64,000 nucleotides of DNA, taken from positions 12,000-75,999 of the forward strand of contig JAVKGX010000009.1 in the NCBI GenBank assembly GCA_031432545.1. The letters are read 5' to 3'. Positions within the stretch are counted from its first letter, which is position 1, and each line of letters opens with the position of its first letter. The stretch is from Armatimonadota bacterium (lineage in GTDB: Bacteria; Sysuimicrobiota; Sysuimicrobiia; Sysuimicrobiales; Sysuimicrobiaceae). Shown in pieces: positions 54,529 to 62,873 of this stretch. A model generated the notes under the pieces. It made no database searches. It was not told the origin of the DNA and worked only from the letters and a program-made list of their open reading frames with translations. Position numbers and translations under genes: made by a program.

Positions 54529-55326
54529 TCAACCCTCCTCTCCCGTGAACAGACGCAAGATCGCCGCCACGATCCCCTCGTCGGTGTGCGGGTCGGCAAC
54601 CGCAGCAACCTCCAGTCCCGCCGCGCGGGCAGCGCGCGCCGTCACCGGTCCGATGCACACGCACGCCACGCCCTCGAGGGCATCAACGCCCGCCAGCTCC
54701 AGCGTCCCGCGCACCGCCGACGGACTGGCGAAGACCACGGCGTCCACCCCGTCCTCCAGCACCCGCTGGAGCCGGCTCGCTTCATTGTAGGCGGGTTCGG
54801 TACGGTATGCCTCCACCACGTCGACGACGGCGCCTCGGCTGCGGAGGCCTTCCACCAGCCCCTCTCTGCCTTCGGCCGCCTGGGGCACGAGCACCCGGAC
54901 GCTGGCCACGGGGTGGCGACCGAACGCCTGCAGCAGTCCGTCGGCGGTGAAGTCGTCCGGCCGAAGCGCCACGGCGATGCCGCGGCGCTCCAAAGCCGCG
55001 GCCGTGGCATCGCCCACGGCCGCCACCCGCGTCCCACCGAGCGCCGACGCGTCCCGCCCCGCGGCCGTCAGCCGATCGAAGACGGCGTCGACCGCGTTCT
55101 GGCTGGTGAAGACCACCCAGTCGTAGGTGTCCAGCCGCTGCAGCGCTCGGTCCAAGTCGCCATACGACGCTGGCGGCACGATGCGGATCGCCGGGACCAC
55201 GACCGCCTCCGCACCGGCGTCTGTGAGACGGCGGACCAGATCGTCGGCCTGGTGCGCAGGACGTGTGATCAGGATGCGCTGACCGGACAATGGCATGGGT
55301 GTGGCGTCCAGTGCAGATATCACCAT
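54529..55326 (-). CDS. hemD: Uroporphyrinogen-III synthase
   Basis: A 265-residue two-domain HemD that closes hydroxymethylbilane. Sequence is variable in this family, but [52 protein letters not shown] and [17 protein letters not shown] are typical. It overlaps hemC by 7 bases (ATG 55326, GTG 55323 also possible). Confidence 0.94.
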   Translation of the reverse strand: MVISALDATPMPLSGQRILITRPAHQADDLVRRLTDAGAEAVVVPAIRIVPPASYGDLDRALQRLDTYDWVVFTSQNAVDAVFDRLTAAGRDASALGGTRVAAVGDATAAALERRGIAVALRPDDFTADGLLQAFGRHPVASVRVLVPQAAEGREGLVEGLRSRGAVVDVVEAYRTEPAYNEASRLQRVLEDGVDAVVFASPSAVRGTLELAGVDALEGVACVCIGPVTARAARAAGLEVAAVADPHTDEGIVAAILRLFTGEEG

Positions 55327-56216
55327 TTCGAGATCGGTGCCAAGGCCAGGACTTGTCTTGCGGCAGCCTCGCCGATGCCCGACGCCTGCTCCACCGGACC
55401 CGATCGCGTGGCCCGTACGACGCGCCTCCCGTCATCGGAGGCGACGAGAACCCTCAGCACCAGCTCGTCCCCCACCGTAGCGAGCGCACCAGCCGGCAAC
55501 GAGCAGCCGCCGGCGAGGGTCCGCAAAAATGCCCGCTCCGCGGTCACCGCCGCGCGTGTCGGTGGATCGTCCAGGGCGGCCACGAGCGCCTGCAGTTCGA
55601 CGTCGTCCTCTCGCACCTGGACCGCCAGCGCGCCCTGACCGGCTGCGGGCAGCAACACCTCCGGGTCGAGGAGCTGGGCGATCGCCTCCGACCACCCGCC
55701 CCGTAGCAGCCCCGCGGCGGCGAGGACCGCCGCATCGACCTCGCCGTCTCGCACCTTGCGCAGGCGGGTGTCCACGTTGCCCCGCAACGGCACGACCTCC
55801 AGGTCGCGCCGCACTGCCCGCAGCTGGGCGGCCCTCCGAGGGCTGCTCGTGCCGACGCGGGCCCCGTAGGGCAGCGCATCCAACGACGCATGCTGTGAGA
55901 CCAGCGCGTCGCGGGGATCCTCGCGCGGCGGTATGGCGGCCACGACGAGCCCTGGGGTCGGCGCAGTCGGGAGGTCCTTGAGGCTGTGTACCGCCAGATC
56001 CACACGCCGTTCGAGCAGCGCACGCTCGATCTCCGAGGTGAACCAACCCGTCGCACCAGACTGTCGCAACGGTGCCTCGGAGCGATCCCCGGTCGTCTGC
56101 AGGACCAAGATCTGGCAGCGCAGCCCCGGATGCACGGCCGACAGCGCGGCCGTGACCGTGTCGGTCTGCGCCCGGCTGAGCCGGCTGCCGCGGGTGCCCA
56201 CGCGGACGACGTTCAA
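55320..56216 (-). CDS. hemC: Hydroxymethylbilane synthase
   Basis: A 298-residue porphobilinogen deaminase. VRVGTRGSRLSRAQTDTV at the N-terminus, VHSLKDLPT, GTSSPRRAAQLRAVR and the dipyrromethane-cofactor Cys in LAGGCSLPAGA are all present. Confidence 0.97.
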   Translation of the reverse strand: MNVVRVGTRGSRLSRAQTDTVTAALSAVHPGLRCQILVLQTTGDRSEAPLRQSGATGWFTSEIERALLERRVDLAVHSLKDLPTAPTPGLVVAAIPPREDPRDALVSQHASLDALPYGARVGTSSPRRAAQLRAVRRDLEVVPLRGNVDTRLRKVRDGEVDAAVLAAAGLLRGGWSEAIAQLLDPEVLLPAAGQGALAVQVREDDVELQALVAALDDPPTRAAVTAERAFLRTLAGGCSLPAGALATVGDELVLRVLVASDDGRRVVRATRSGPVEQASGIGEAAARQVLALAPISKW

Positions 56217-56244
56217 TGCCTGGCGACTCCGGGACGTTCGGGAG

Positions 56245-57513
56245 TTAGGGACCGGCGGCGTCGTCCAGTTGCGGTGCCGCTTGCGCAGATTCGACCTCGG
56301 GATCGTGCTCTCGCGCCACGTCCTTCAAGCGCACGATCTGCGCGTGCAGCAACCGGTTCACCACACGCCGCAGCGTCGCCCGAACGGTCTCCCGTTCGCG
56401 AGCCGACAGCGACGCCAGCTGCGGGAGCACGCGGCGCCACTCCTCGTCCAGTACGGCGTCGGCGCGCGCCCGCAGCGCCGCAATCAACGGTACCACGCGC
56501 ACCGAGCGCAGCCATGCTCCGAAGGCCTCCGCGTGCTCTCGGGCGATCGCTTCCGCCCGCGCCACCGCCTTCGACCGCCGGGCGTGCGTCTGCGCGCGCA
56601 TGCCCTCCAGATCGTCGATGTTGACCAGGTGGACGCCGTCGATCTGTGCGACCGCCGGGTCCACGTCCCGGGGCACCGCGATGTCCAGGATCACCAGCGG
56701 CCGGCCCCGACCGTGCATGGCCTGCCTGACCAGCGGGACCTCGATGACCGGGTGCGGCGCGCCGGTCGAAGTCACGAGGATGTCGGCCGCTGCCAACTGC
56801 CCGCCGAGCTCGTCGAAGCGCACCGCCCGACCACCCACCATGGCGGCCAGCGTGCGAGCGTTGTCCAGCGTGCGGTTGCACACCGCAATCGGAGCACAGC
56901 CGGCGGAGGCCAAGTGGCGTACGGTCAGCTCAGCCATCTCACCGGCCCCCACGACCAGCACGGCGCGGCCCCTGAGGTCTCCGACCAGCCGGCGGGCCAT
57001 CGCCACCGCCGCGCCGGGGACCGAGACGGCGCCACGGTCGATACCGGTTTCCTGCCGCACACGCCGTCCGGCGGCGATCGCCTCGCGGAACAGCGCGCCG
57101 AGCACCGGTCCTGCGGATCCCGCCTCGCGCGCCGCGGCGTAGGCGTCGCGCACCTGGCCCAGGATCTGGGTTTCCCCCAGGAGCATGGAGTCCAGCCCGG
57201 CGGCCACACGGAACAGGTGCTGAGCCGCTTGCACACCGCGATGCGCGTAGAGGTAGGGCTCGATGTCCTGCCGGCCGACCTCGTGGTAGGCGCACAAGAA
57301 GGCAACGACGGCCTCCACCCCAGCGTCCGGGTCGTCGACCGCCGCGTACGCCTCGGTCCGGTTGCACGTTGACAGCAGCACGGCCTCGCGGACGCCGGCG
57401 CGCTGACACAGTAACGCAGCGGCGGAGCCGATCCTCGACTCCAAAAAAGCCACCCGTTCGCGCGCCTCCACCGGCGCCGTACGGTGGCTCATGCCGACCG
57501 CTACGATCTGCAT
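56245..57513 (-). CDS. hemA: Glutamyl-tRNA reductase
   Basis: A 422-residue enzyme that reduces Glu-tRNA to glutamate-1-semialdehyde. VGMSHRTAPVEARERVAF, the catalytic Cys in VLLSTCNRTEAYA, LLGETQILGQVRDAY, and the NADPH-binding VLVVGAGEMAELTVRHL are present, with the C-terminal dimerisation helices. It is the first gene of hemACDBL. A -24/-12-like sequence lies just upstream at 57531-57546 but leaves almost no leader. Confidence 0.97.
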   Translation of the reverse strand: MQIVAVGMSHRTAPVEARERVAFLESRIGSAAALLCQRAGVREAVLLSTCNRTEAYAAVDDPDAGVEAVVAFLCAYHEVGRQDIEPYLYAHRGVQAAQHLFRVAAGLDSMLLGETQILGQVRDAYAAAREAGSAGPVLGALFREAIAAGRRVRQETGIDRGAVSVPGAAVAMARRLVGDLRGRAVLVVGAGEMAELTVRHLASAGCAPIAVCNRTLDNARTLAAMVGGRAVRFDELGGQLAAADILVTSTGAPHPVIEVPLVRQAMHGRGRPLVILDIAVPRDVDPAVAQIDGVHLVNIDDLEGMRAQTHARRSKAVARAEAIAREHAEAFGAWLRSVRVVPLIAALRARADAVLDEEWRRVLPQLASLSARERETVRATLRRVVNRLLHAQIVRLKDVAREHDPEVESAQAAPQLDDAAGP

Positions 57514-57562
57514 CCGCTGCCTGCCAGGATAGCAAAAACCGCGCCGGGCTGTCAGGTTGCTG

Positions 57563-58258
57563 CTACAGGAGTTTTACCCCGTTGATCTGCAACTTGAACG
57601 CGCAGCCCAAGAACTCGGCGGCCCGCCGGCACATGATCATCCGCGTGAGGAAGATCTCGAAGTACTCCATTACCTGGGCGCTGTCGGTGTTCACCGTCAA
57701 CTCCAGTGTGATCTCGCGCGCCTTCTCGTCAACCCGCAAGAACGAGTGCTCCACGGCGTAGTTGACACGGTCGTGGATGTCGAACGTTGCCGGATCGGGA
57801 TTGCGCACGCGCGAGCGGTGCACGTCGGACTTGTCGGCGAGGATCACCGCGGCGCCCACACGGCTCACCGGCTGCCCGTGGGATTCCTCGTGGTTGCCGA
57901 TTGCGCTCATCACGACCGCGCGCTCGGCCGGCTCCATCCCCAGCCGGGCCAGGATGCCGTCGGCCAGGACCGCGCCGGTGTGCTCGTGGTTCAGACGGCT
58001 CACGAGGTTGCCGATGTCGTGAAGATAGGCGGCGATGGCGGCGAGTTCGGCCTCCCGCTCGGGGCTACCCAGGCGCCGGAGGATGTTGAACGCGATGCGT
58101 GAGCACAACCCCGCATGCCGAAACCCGTGCTCGGTGTAGCCGAGGATGCCGGTGTACTCGTTGGCTTTCTCGACGTACGCCTCCACCTCGGGATCGGCCT
58201 TGACGACCTGCAGGGTCACCCGTCCGGGCGGATGCGCGACTTCTCTGGCAACGCCCAT
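57563..58258 (-). CDS. HD-domain phosphohydrolase
   Basis: A 231-residue soluble protein of the HD superfamily. Metal-binding residues are seen in HGFRHAGLCSRIAFN, AAYLHDIGNLVSRLNHEHTG and SAIGNHEESHG. Residues about 130-230 form an extra domain (SRVGAAVILADKSDVHRSRV...). The substrate is unknown; nucleotide or c-di-NMP turnover is typical of the superfamily. It is 18 bp from gdhA in the same direction. Confidence 0.88.
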   Translation of the reverse strand: MGVAREVAHPPGRVTLQVVKADPEVEAYVEKANEYTGILGYTEHGFRHAGLCSRIAFNILRRLGSPEREAELAAIAAYLHDIGNLVSRLNHEHTGAVLADGILARLGMEPAERAVVMSAIGNHEESHGQPVSRVGAAVILADKSDVHRSRVRNPDPATFDIHDRVNYAVEHSFLRVDEKAREITLELTVNTDSAQVMEYFEIFLTRMIMCRRAAEFLGCAFKLQINGVKLL

Positions 58259-58276
58259 CGGCGTCTCCCGTTCGGA

Positions 58277-59551
58277 TCAGGCGTACAGACCGCGCAGCCG
58301 CCGCGCCTCGACGATCCGCTGGACGCCCAGGCAGTATGCCGCGGTGCGCAGGTCCAGGTTGAGTCGCTCGGACATCTCCAAGACGTCGGCGAACGCCTGG
58401 CGCATCTTCGCCTCCAGACGCGCGCGAACCTCGGCCTCCGGCCAGAAGTACCCGTACCGGTCCTGCACCCACTCGAAGTAGCTCACGACCACGCCGCCGG
58501 CGTTGGCCAGGATGTCGGGGACCACCACGACCCCGCGGCGCCGCAGGATCTCGTCGGCCTCCGGCGTTGTGGGGCCGTTCGCCCCCTCGACGATCACCTT
58601 GGCCCGCAGCACGCCTGCGTTCTGCGGCGTGATCTGGTTCTCCAAGGCGGCCGGCACGAGCATGTCGCAGTCCATCTCGAGCAACTCCTGGTTGGTGATC
58701 GTGCGGGCGCCCGGATAACCGACGACGCTGCCGGTGTTCTGTGCGTACTCGCGCACCAGCCTCGGCACCAGCCCCTCGGGGTGGTGGATCCCGCCCGCGA
58801 CGTCGCTGACCGCCACGATGCGCGCGCCGGCCTCGTGCAGCAGCCTCGCCGTGTGCCAGCCCACGTTGCCGAAACCCTGGATCGCGACGCGCGCACCCTC
58901 CAGGGGCAGGCCCAGGACGCCGAAGGCCTCGCGCGCCACCACGACCAGACCACGGCCGGTGGCGTCCTCGCGCCCGCGCGAGCCGCCCAGCGGCACCGGC
59001 TTGCCTGTCACGGTCCCGTGCTCGAGGTGCCCCCGCTTCATGGAGATCGTGTCCATCATCCACGCCATGACCTGGGGGGTTGTGCCTACGTCGGGGCCGG
59101 GGATGTCCTTGTCCGGGCCGATGATGTCGAAGATCTCGGCGGTGTAGCGTCGGGTCACGCGTTCGAGCTCGCGGTTGGACAGCCGCGCCGGATCGCACGC
59201 CACCCCGCCCTTGCCGCCGCCGAAGGGTACGTCCACGACCGCGCACTTGATCGACATCCAGGCTGCCAGCGCCTTCACCTCGTCCAGGTTCACGGCGGGG
59301 TGGTAGCGGATCCCGCCCTTGCAGGGCCCGCGTGCGGTGTCGTACTGGACCCGGTAGCCGGTGAACACCTCGATGCGGCCGTCGTCCATCTCTACGGGTA
59401 CCGCGACGATGACCGAACGCCGAGGGTGCTTGAGGGGCTTGGCGGTGGAGTCGTCGTACCCGAGGATCGCGGCCGCTCGGTCGATCCAGCGGCAGACGCT
59501 GTCGAAGGGGTTCTCCTGCTGGGCTTCCATCAAGAGGCTCACGTCGATCAC
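58277..59551 (-). CDS. gdhA: Glutamate dehydrogenase (Glu/Leu/Phe/Val family)
   Basis: A 424-residue hexameric-type dehydrogenase. Substrate motif GPCKGGIRYHPAVNLDEVKA, catalytic Lys in DVPFGGGKGGVACDP, and the nucleotide-binding VAIQGFGNVGWHTARLL are intact. The length and pattern are those of NAD(P)-dependent enzymes of Firmicutes and archaea. It links glutamate with 2-oxoglutarate and ammonia. Confidence 0.96.
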   Translation of the reverse strand: MIDVSLLMEAQQENPFDSVCRWIDRAAAILGYDDSTAKPLKHPRRSVIVAVPVEMDDGRIEVFTGYRVQYDTARGPCKGGIRYHPAVNLDEVKALAAWMSIKCAVVDVPFGGGKGGVACDPARLSNRELERVTRRYTAEIFDIIGPDKDIPGPDVGTTPQVMAWMMDTISMKRGHLEHGTVTGKPVPLGGSRGREDATGRGLVVVAREAFGVLGLPLEGARVAIQGFGNVGWHTARLLHEAGARIVAVSDVAGGIHHPEGLVPRLVREYAQNTGSVVGYPGARTITNQELLEMDCDMLVPAALENQITPQNAGVLRAKVIVEGANGPTTPEADEILRRRGVVVVPDILANAGGVVVSYFEWVQDRYGYFWPEAEVRARLEAKMRQAFADVLEMSERLNLDLRTAAYCLGVQRIVEARRLRGLYA

Positions 59552-59576
59552 CCCGCCGGATCGCGGCGGAAGTAGC

Positions 59577-59918
59577 TCATCTCCGCCTGCTCGCCTCCGC
59601 CGCCTTCTCCTTGCCCCTGTCGGACTCCGCCTGACGGCTGCGCACCGACCCTACCGCCGATCGGTCGGCCTTGACCCTGAGATTGGGCGCGAGCTCGAGG
59701 GTGATGTGGTCGTCCTGCACGTCGGTGATCACCGCGTGCAGCCCTCCCACCGTCACGACCCGATCCCCTTTCCGGAGCTTGGAGAGCATTTCGCGCCGCC
59801 GCTTCTGCTGCTGCTGCTGCGGTCGGATCAAGAGCAAGTAGAATACCGCAAAGATTAAAACGTAGAAGATCGCCGTCCCAATCCAACCGGCCTGTCCACC
59901 GTCCGCCTGTAGGAACAT
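59577..59918 (-). CDS. yajC: Sec translocase accessory subunit YajC
   Basis: A 113-residue protein with one membrane helix (IGTAIFYVLIFAVFYLLLIRP) and the family's RPQQQQQKRR and LRKGDRVVTVGGLHAVITDV. ATG 59918 follows GGAGG. It follows tgt, as in most bacteria, but secDF are not in the window. Confidence 0.95.
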   Translation of the reverse strand: MFLQADGGQAGWIGTAIFYVLIFAVFYLLLIRPQQQQQKRRREMLSKLRKGDRVVTVGGLHAVITDVQDDHITLELAPNLRVKADRSAVGSVRSRQAESDRGKEKAAEASRRR

Positions 59919-60006
59919 CCTGCCTCCTGCTGCGCCGTTTGCGGCGTCTTCGACCACCTGGGGTTTTCCCCTTCGCGATGCTCTTTCCCTGTCGGCCGCG
60001 GGCGCG

Positions 60007-61155
60007 TCACCATCGCGTCGCGTACCGCCTTCGGACCTCCGCCAGCCAGGCGTCGAACGTCCCCCCGACGATCGCCTGGCGCATTTCGGTCATCCAGCGC
60101 GTCGTGAAGAAGACATTGTGAAACGTCACCAGGCGCGGACCCAGCATCTCGTTCGCCTTGAACAGGTGCCGTACGTACGCCCGTGAGAACGTCCGGCAGA
60201 CCTCGCACGCGCAGGCCGGGTCCAGCGGCCGCAGGTCCTCGCGGTAGCGCGCGTTGCGGAGGTTGATCCTCCCGTTCTGCGTCAGGACGACACCGGTGCG
60301 CGCCGCCCGCGTCGGCAGGGCGCAGTCGAACAGATCCACACCCCGCGCCACCGCCTCGGCCAGCGCCGGCGCCGACCCCAGGCCCATGAGGTAGCGGGGC
60401 CGGTCCTCGGGCAGCAGCGGCAGCACCGTGGCCAGGATCTCGTACATCGTCTCGTGCGGCTCGCCGACCGACAGCCCTCCGATCGCCACCCCGTCCAGGT
60501 CCATCGCGCCCACCGCGAGCGCGGCCTGACGTCGCAGCCGGAGATCGAAACCTCCCTGGACGATGCCGAACAGCCCCTGCGCCGGGCTGCGGTGTGCCGC
60601 CCGTGCCCGCTCCAACCAGCGAATCGTACGGTCCAGGGCCTGGCGGGCCTCGTCGTCGCCGCATGGATACGGGGAACAGACATCCAGCGGCATCACGATG
60701 TCCGATCCCAGCGCCTGCTGGATCTCTGCGACGCGCTCTGGCGTGAAGACGTGCTCGCTGCCGTCGAACGGAGACCGGAACACGACACCGTCGTTGCCGA
60801 CGCGCCGCAGGTGCGCGAGGCTGAACACCTGGAAACCGCCGCTGTCGGTCAGGATCGGCCCGTCCCACCCCATGAAAGCGTGCAGGCCGCCCGCCCGGTG
60901 GATCAACTCGTGTCCGGGCCGCAGATAGAGGTGAAAGGTGTTCGCGAGGACCATCGGCGTTCCGATGCGCCGCAGGTCGTCGGGTGCCAGGGCCCGCACG
61001 GTGCCCTGCGTGCCGACGGGCATGAAGCACGGGGTCGGGACCACCCCACGGGGGGTGTGCAGCAGGCCGGCCCGGGCGGCTCCGGCGCGCACCTGGACCT
61101 CGAAGCGCACGGCGCTGCCGCCGGGTCGCGCGGATGCCCGAGGAATCGACGCCAC
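60007..61155 (-). CDS. tgt: Queuine tRNA-ribosyltransferase
   Basis: A protein of about 382 residues that exchanges guanine 34 in tRNA-Asp/Asn/His/Tyr for a queuine precursor. Catalytic Asp residues lie in LTDSGGFQVFSLA and VDLFDCALPTRAAR; the zinc site is C-x-C-x2-C...H (DPACACEVCRTF and TFHNVFF). The start is unclear: homology begins at GTG 61110 (VRFEVQV), while GTG 61155 is the nearest start downstream of a TATACT box at 61184-61189. Neither has a good ribosome binding site. Confidence 0.95.
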   Translation of the reverse strand: MASIPRASARPGGSAVRFEVQVRAGAARAGLLHTPRGVVPTPCFMPVGTQGTVRALAPDDLRRIGTPMVLANTFHLYLRPGHELIHRAGGLHAFMGWDGPILTDSGGFQVFSLAHLRRVGNDGVVFRSPFDGSEHVFTPERVAEIQQALGSDIVMPLDVCSPYPCGDDEARQALDRTIRWLERARAAHRSPAQGLFGIVQGGFDLRLRRQAALAVGAMDLDGVAIGGLSVGEPHETMYEILATVLPLLPEDRPRYLMGLGSAPALAEAVARGVDLFDCALPTRAARTGVVLTQNGRINLRNARYREDLRPLDPACACEVCRTFSRAYVRHLFKANEMLGPRLVTFHNVFFTTRWMTEMRQAIVGGTFDAWLAEVRRRYATRW

Positions 61156-61183
61156 GTGTCCCGTTCTTAGCACACCGGCCAGC

Positions 61184-61201
61184 AGTATAGCACGGTATAA
61201 T
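61184..61201. promoter_or_regulatory. Overlapping divergent -10 boxes between tgt and the orphan gene
   Basis: TATAAT at 61196-61201 (+) points to the orphan gene 50 bases on, and TATACT at 61189-61184 (-) points to tgt. No convincing -35 element is seen for either. The region is AT-rich against a GC-rich background, which supports a divergent promoter. Confidence 0.5.
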
Positions 61202-61250
61202 GTATGCCCGGCGGCCGGCAGGCGGTCGCGCAAGAGGGAGGCGGTCTACG

Positions 61251-61823
61251 ATGGCCGAGGACCGGAACAAGGCGGCGGACGATCCGCAGAAGGCAGCGGA
61301 GCGCAGGCGCATCATCGAGGAAGCCAAGGCGCGCTGGGCAGCCAAGAAGGCCGCACAGGAGGGTACACCGGCAGCCGGTGCACCGGCGGCGCAGGAAACG
61401 CGCGAGGAGCGAGCCGCCGCGGCCAGGGCGAAGGCCGAAGCGCTGCGGGCGCAGCGTGAGGGCGCACAGGCCCCACCCGCCCCTTCGATCCCGCCGATCG
61501 TGGCGGCCCACAATCCCGGCGGCACCCCGGTCAACGCGCCCGCCAACCCGAAGCTCCAAGCCCTGGGAACGATCAACCAGGCCGTGGAGGTGCGCGCCGA
61601 CCCCGCAGAGGACGCCAACCTCCGGAAACTCCTCGGAGGGATCGGTGCCTATCAGAACCCGCTCCGCGACAACGCCTGGCAGGTGGACTACCGGTACTGG
61701 AAGGAGGCCCGCAGGCGCCTGCTCGCGGCGGGCTATCAGATCGAAGAGACGGACTATATGGGCCGCCCCCTCGAGGAGTGGGAACCGATCACCCGCGGCT
61801 GGGCGCGCGCAGAGCTGTCGTAG
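61251..61823 (+). CDS. Orphan protein inserted between queA and tgt
   Basis: A 190-residue protein I do not recognise. Residues 1-70 are a highly charged Ala/Lys/Arg/Glu-rich helix or coiled coil (AAERRRIIEEAKARWAAKKA), 70-100 a Pro-rich linker, and 100-190 a compact, conserved-looking domain (LRKLLGGIGAYQNPLRDN, YRYWKEARRRLLAAGYQIEE, ending WARAELS). No signal or membrane segment. ATG 61251 follows GAGGGAGG. It is the only plus-strand gene after 13794 and interrupts the usual queA-tgt order. Confidence 0.7.
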   Translation: MAEDRNKAADDPQKAAERRRIIEEAKARWAAKKAAQEGTPAAGAPAAQETREERAAAARAKAEALRAQREGAQAPPAPSIPPIVAAHNPGGTPVNAPANPKLQALGTINQAVEVRADPAEDANLRKLLGGIGAYQNPLRDNAWQVDYRYWKEARRRLLAAGYQIEETDYMGRPLEEWEPITRGWARAELS

Positions 61824-61831
61824 CGGAACTG

Positions 61832-62872
61832 CTATCTGATCAGCATCGCGTCCCCGAAGCTGTAGAACCGATAGCCCCGTTCGACCGCCTCCCGGTACGC
61901 CGCCAGGACTGTCTGCCGGTCGGCGAAGGCGCAGACCAGCATCAGCAGCGTTGTGCGCGGAAGGTGGAAGTTGGTGATCAGCGCATCGACCACGCGGAAC
62001 CGGTGGCCGGGCAGGATGAACAACTCGGTCCACCCCCTGCCCGCCTCGACCGTCCGCTCCTCGGTCGCCGCGGTCTCCAGGGTGCGCACGACCGTCGTGC
62101 CGACGGCGACCACACGCCGTCCTGCCTGCCGCGCACACCGGATCGCAGCGGCGGTTTCCGAAGGGATCTCGTAGTACTCCGCCTCCATTTGGTGTCTGGA
62201 AGGGTCCTGGGACCTCACCGGTCGGAACGTACCGGGGCCGACGTGCAGGGTGAGGAACGCGCGGTCGATCCCGCGGGCTGACAGACGATCCAGCAGTTCG
62301 GGCGTAAAGTGCAGCCCCGCGGTCGGCGCCGCCACGGCCCCTTCGACCCGGGCGTAGACGGTCTGGTAGGCTTCCGGGTCTTGGGGCGCCCGGCGGATGT
62401 AGGGCGGCAGCGGCATCTGCCCTCGACGCCGCAACACCTCCGGCAGCGCAGCGTTGCCGTGCACCTCCAGCAGCCAGACCCCTCCGCCCCGGCGGGTGGT
62501 TACCGTAGCGGTCAGACCGCCGGCCAGACGGAGCCGTACACCCTCGCGCAGCCGCCGGCTCGGGCGGACCATCGCCAGCCACGACGCTTCTCCGGCACCC
62601 CGTAACACGAGGACCTCGACCTGCCCCCCACCGGGATCCCGGACACCGCGCAGCCTCGCCGGCAGTACGCGCGTGTCATTCAGGACCAGGAGGTCGCCTG
62701 GGGAGAGGAGATCCGGGAGGTCCCGAAACACCCGGTGCGACAGCGCGCCCGTCCTGCGGTCGAGGACCATCAGCCGGGAGGCGTCGCGCGGTCGGGCAAG
62801 TGATTGCGCGATCCGGTCGGGCGGAAGGTGGTAGTCGAAGTCGGCCAGCCGCACAGAGGAATCCCGCGGCAT
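61832..62872 (-). CDS. queA: tRNA preQ1(34) S-adenosylmethionine ribosyltransferase-isomerase
   Basis: A 346-residue enzyme making epoxyqueuosine from preQ1-tRNA and SAM. Family sequences: FDYHLPPDRIAQSLARPRD, SPGDLLVLNDTRVLPARL, YQTVYARVEGAVAAPTAGLHF, FLTLHVGPGTFRPV and FHLPRTTLLMLVCAF. It converges on the orphan gene with a gap of 8 bases. Confidence 0.96.
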   Translation of the reverse strand: MPRDSSVRLADFDYHLPPDRIAQSLARPRDASRLMVLDRRTGALSHRVFRDLPDLLSPGDLLVLNDTRVLPARLRGVRDPGGGQVEVLVLRGAGEASWLAMVRPSRRLREGVRLRLAGGLTATVTTRRGGGVWLLEVHGNAALPEVLRRRGQMPLPPYIRRAPQDPEAYQTVYARVEGAVAAPTAGLHFTPELLDRLSARGIDRAFLTLHVGPGTFRPVRSQDPSRHQMEAEYYEIPSETAAAIRCARQAGRRVVAVGTTVVRTLETAATEERTVEAGRGWTELFILPGHRFRVVDALITNFHLPRTTLLMLVCAFADRQTVLAAYREAVERGYRFYSFGDAMLIR

Positions 62873-62873
62873 C

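Noticed and set aside
57531-57546. Sigma-54-like sequence (GG-N10-GC with TTGCT) upstream of hemA
   Set aside because: The predicted transcript would start only about 7 bases before the hemA ATG, leaving no room for a ribosome binding site; probably chance in a T-rich patch.
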